Source: a bacterium (GTDB taxonomy: Bacteria; Patescibacteriota; Saccharimonadia; Saccharimonadales; JACDBH01). Taken from it: a DNA stretch of 8,943 nucleotides. This document shows positions 7,010-8,943 of the stretch, piece by piece (positions within the stretch are counted from its first letter, which is position 1; each line of letters opens with the position of its first letter). The stretch covers positions 1-8,943 of the forward strand of contig JAKQIK010000040.1 of NCBI GenBank assembly GCA_029557395.1. The letters are read 5' to 3'. The notes under the pieces are model-generated. The model worked only from the letters and a program-made list of their open reading frames with translations, had not been told where the DNA came from and did no database searches. Made by a program: the position numbers and the translations under genes.

Positions 7010-8943
7010 ATGAATTTTCAAATGAAGAGAATTAAGAAAACTACTAAAGCAATACTAAATAACAAAAAGCTCAAAAGATATATAAACCCGAAATTTATTA
7101 TTATTGGGGCAATTAGTGTAGTAGGTGTAATAACCCTGCTCATGTCGAGTGCTGCTACTCCTAGTCTTGGGTTAGAGCCAGAGAGTGGTCAGTTGGCTGG
7201 ATGTGCCAAAATAGAATCTAGCTCCCAGGCAGCTAACCAAAAAGCCGTAAAGTTTGGATGTGACACCCCTCCATCAACAAATAGTGTTTATGGGGCACAG
7301 CTACCAATACAATGGGATATCAAGACTCTTTCTGGTTCGGTTAAGTACGTGGCACCAAATGGCAACGATGGTGGTAGTGGCAATATTGATAGTCCATATT
7401 CTTCGCTTAATAAAGCGCTGAGTTCTGTCAGCTCGGGCGGAACCATTGTGATGCGCGGTGGTGTGTACAGAGGTCATGCCAATGTAGGCGTATCAAAGAC
7501 TGTACGAATTATTGCCTATCCAGGCGAAATACCAGAATTACGGGGTTCTACTGCCTTACCTAGTGCAAGCTCTGGCGGTGGTTGGAATAGCGAAGGAAAT
7601 TACAAATGGCGTAGTTATACACCGAGACCCGTAAAAGATGGCAGTGGTATACCGTTTTCGTCAGGTATGCAAAACTTAGCGGGCGATGGAGTCGGGCGCT
7701 ATCCCGACCAAGTTTGGATAGGTGATACCTCGTCAAAACAAGTAATAAATAAAAGTGAACTTTCTGACGGTAAGTTCTGGGCAGATCGGTCAAACAACCG
7801 CCTGTATTTGACGGCAAATGATGCTAACAAGTCAAATATTGAATCATCACGATCATCGTCCGGTTCTTCAGATGTAGACAGAGCTATACGTATTACTAGC
7901 CCTAATGTTCGTATTGAGGGGATCAAGATAACACGTTATTCAAACAATGCCAACGACTATGGCGTATTATTAGCGGATATTGGATCTAGTAATTTTGTGG
8001 CAAAAAACGTCTATATTACTGACTCAGCCTATATATCAGTGACCGTTAATCAGGTTGATAATGTTACAGCCGAAAACGTTACAGTTACCAGATCAAACTG
8101 GATGGGATTCAGCCCTGTTCAAACAGATAATTTTACTCTAAAAAATTCCAAAGTAAGCGACATGAACTATGCTAGTGAATTTACTGCAGACCCACAAAGT
8201 GGAGCCATAAAGGCTTCAAAAACTAGACATACCCGAGTTATCGGTAGCCTGATTGCTAACAATAAAAGCCATGGGTTGTGGTATGACGACAGTAATACCG
8301 ATGCCGAGATAATTAACTCAGCCATAATAGATAATACAGCCAGTGGAGTATTCTGGGAAATATCCGATGGCATATTAGTTGCAAACAGCTATTTCCGCTC
8401 TAAAGGTAGCCGAGAACCTTTCTCTGCTGCCGGCTCATCAGGCATCAAACTAATCAACAATACCATGGTTGGGGGAGCTAATCCAATTGCCGTATATACC
8501 GACGGCCGTTCTGCGCCAAATTGCCCTATCACGACCTATCCTTTCTCTGCCTGCCTCGGTGGCAAAGGTGGAGTATGGTCAAGCAATCGCCTGAGCGAAC
8601 CAAATCCAAATCCTCCTCCGGAGTTCTTACCCAGAGGTGATGGAGTAGGTCAAACCAGATTCGGTAGGCGCAAATCACTTGATTGGATGCCTCGTATCGA
8701 CTTGATGATAAATAACATTGCTGCCTATCCTACTACTAGTCGTATTTGTGGTGGAATTACACCGTTATGCATCACTACGAGTCACGGATCTGGCGCTAGT
8801 GCACCTATTCAGACAGTCCTTCATAAAGCCAATAGTCCTTGGTCGGGGCTTCCACAAACTCTAGTCAATGGTAATGTCTATGCCACGAATAATAGCAACC
8901 AAGCTCTGATTTATATCCATGGAACAAAATATACCGATCTCAC
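7010..8943 (+). CDS. Exported beta-helix glycosidase-like protein, 3' end outside window
   Basis: The frame is open from ATG 7010 to the window end, giving 644 full codons and no stop. The protein has a basic tail (KRIKKTTK), a hydrophobic segment (about 29-46), the linker AATPSLGLEPESG (48-60) and a short module ending 'AVKFGCD' (79-85) with a likely C65/C84 clamp. Next comes the classic beta-helix hydrolase entry motif KYVAPNGND (112-120), the segment 'GGTIVMRGGVYRG' (143-155), an inserted region with 'DQVWIGD' (233-239) and 'RLYL' (264-267), then helical coils from about 280. 'GLWYDD' (422-427) and 'FWEIS' (448-452) place an Asp and a Glu 23 residues apart, resembling the catalytic pair of GH120-type beta-xylosidases. 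A glycosidase acting on extracellular glycan is likely, but specificity is unknown. M5 (7022) is an alternative start. It is divergent from the beta-helix gene at 5520-6746. Confidence 0.88.
   Translation, partial: MNFQMKRIKKTTKAILNNKKLKRYINPKFIIIGAISVVGVITLLMSSAATPSLGLEPESGQLAGCAKIESSSQAANQKAVKFGCDTPPSTNSVYGAQLPIQWDIKTLSGSVKYVAPNGNDGGSGNIDSPYSSLNKALSSVSSGGTIVMRGGVYRGHANVGVSKTVRIIAYPGEIPELRGSTALPSASSGGGWNSEGNYKWRSYTPRPVKDGSGIPFSSGMQNLAGDGVGRYPDQVWIGDTSSKQVINKSELSDGKFWADRSNNRLYLTANDANKSNIESSRSSSGSSDVDRAIRITSPNVRIEGIKITRYSNNANDYGVLLADIGSSNFVAKNVYITDSAYISVTVNQVDNVTAENVTVTRSNWMGFSPVQTDNFTLKNSKVSDMNYASEFTADPQSGAIKASKTRHTRVIGSLIANNKSHGLWYDDSNTDAEIINSAIIDNTASGVFWEISDGILVANSYFRSKGSREPFSAAGSSGIKLINNTMVGGANPIAVYTDGRSAPNCPITTYPFSACLGGKGGVWSSNRLSEPNPNPPPEFLPRGDGVGQTRFGRRKSLDWMPRIDLMINNIAAYPTTSRICGGITPLCITTSHGSGASAPIQTVLHKANSPWSGLPQTLVNGNVYATNNSNQALIYIHGTKYTDL

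Noticed and set aside
1..8943. Alternative genetic code with TGA as glycine
   Set aside because: All reading frames are complete without reading through TGA and glycine uses normal GGN codons throughout.
1..8943. tRNA, rRNA, CRISPR array, riboswitch or defence system
   Set aside because: No cloverleaf, conserved RNA segment, regularly spaced repeat or recognisable defence gene was seen on either strand.

Overview
The window looks like chromosomal DNA from a Patescibacteria (CPR) bacterium, most likely a Saccharibacteria (TM7)-type organism. The main clue is a set of exported proteins. Each has a Lys/Arg-rich N-terminus, one hydrophobic segment, a short linker of the ASPFT or ASTPT type, and then an 'S-[LFV]-E-x-E' strand followed by a Ser/Gly-rich turn and an 'I/V-x-F' strand. 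I know this start from Saccharibacteria secreted proteins, but the assignment rests on memory and no marker gene is present. Base composition is AT-rich. Every complete gene stops with TAA or TAG, and no TGA is read through, so nothing suggests the recoded TGA of some other CPR lineages.

Layout. At 1-1200 (+) is a calcineurin-like metallophosphoesterase cut at its 5' end by the window edge. At 1193-2296 (-) is a YibE/F-family membrane protein whose 3' end overlaps the first gene by 8 bp. At 2549-3892 (+) is a complete second metallophosphoesterase, paralogous to the first. At 3975-5495 (+) is an exported protein of a family whose function I do not know, preceded by a good extended -10 promoter. 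At 5520-6746 (-) is an exported right-handed beta-helix protein. At 7010-8943 (+) is a large exported beta-helix, glycosidase-like protein that runs off the window end; it starts head-to-head with the previous gene across a 263-bp promoter region. There are no RNA genes, CRISPR arrays, transposases or integrases, and no gene-free stretch over 300 bp.

How the genes fit together. Five of the six genes make exported proteins with the same N-terminal module joined to three different kinds of outer domain: phosphoesterase (two copies), an unknown 'IRHAL' domain, and beta-helix (two copies). The two phosphoesterase genes are nearly identical over the first 198 bp visible of the upstream copy, with only synonymous changes, and then diverge abruptly. 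This suggests the anchor module is copied or homogenised separately from the enzymatic part. Outer-domain cysteines sit in close pairs, which suggests disulfide-bonded proteins outside the membrane. The locus is best read as a cluster of surface or secreted enzymes aimed at phosphorylated and glycan substrates, perhaps on a host cell. That role is inference. YibE/F is the only member without the module and may be an unrelated neighbour.
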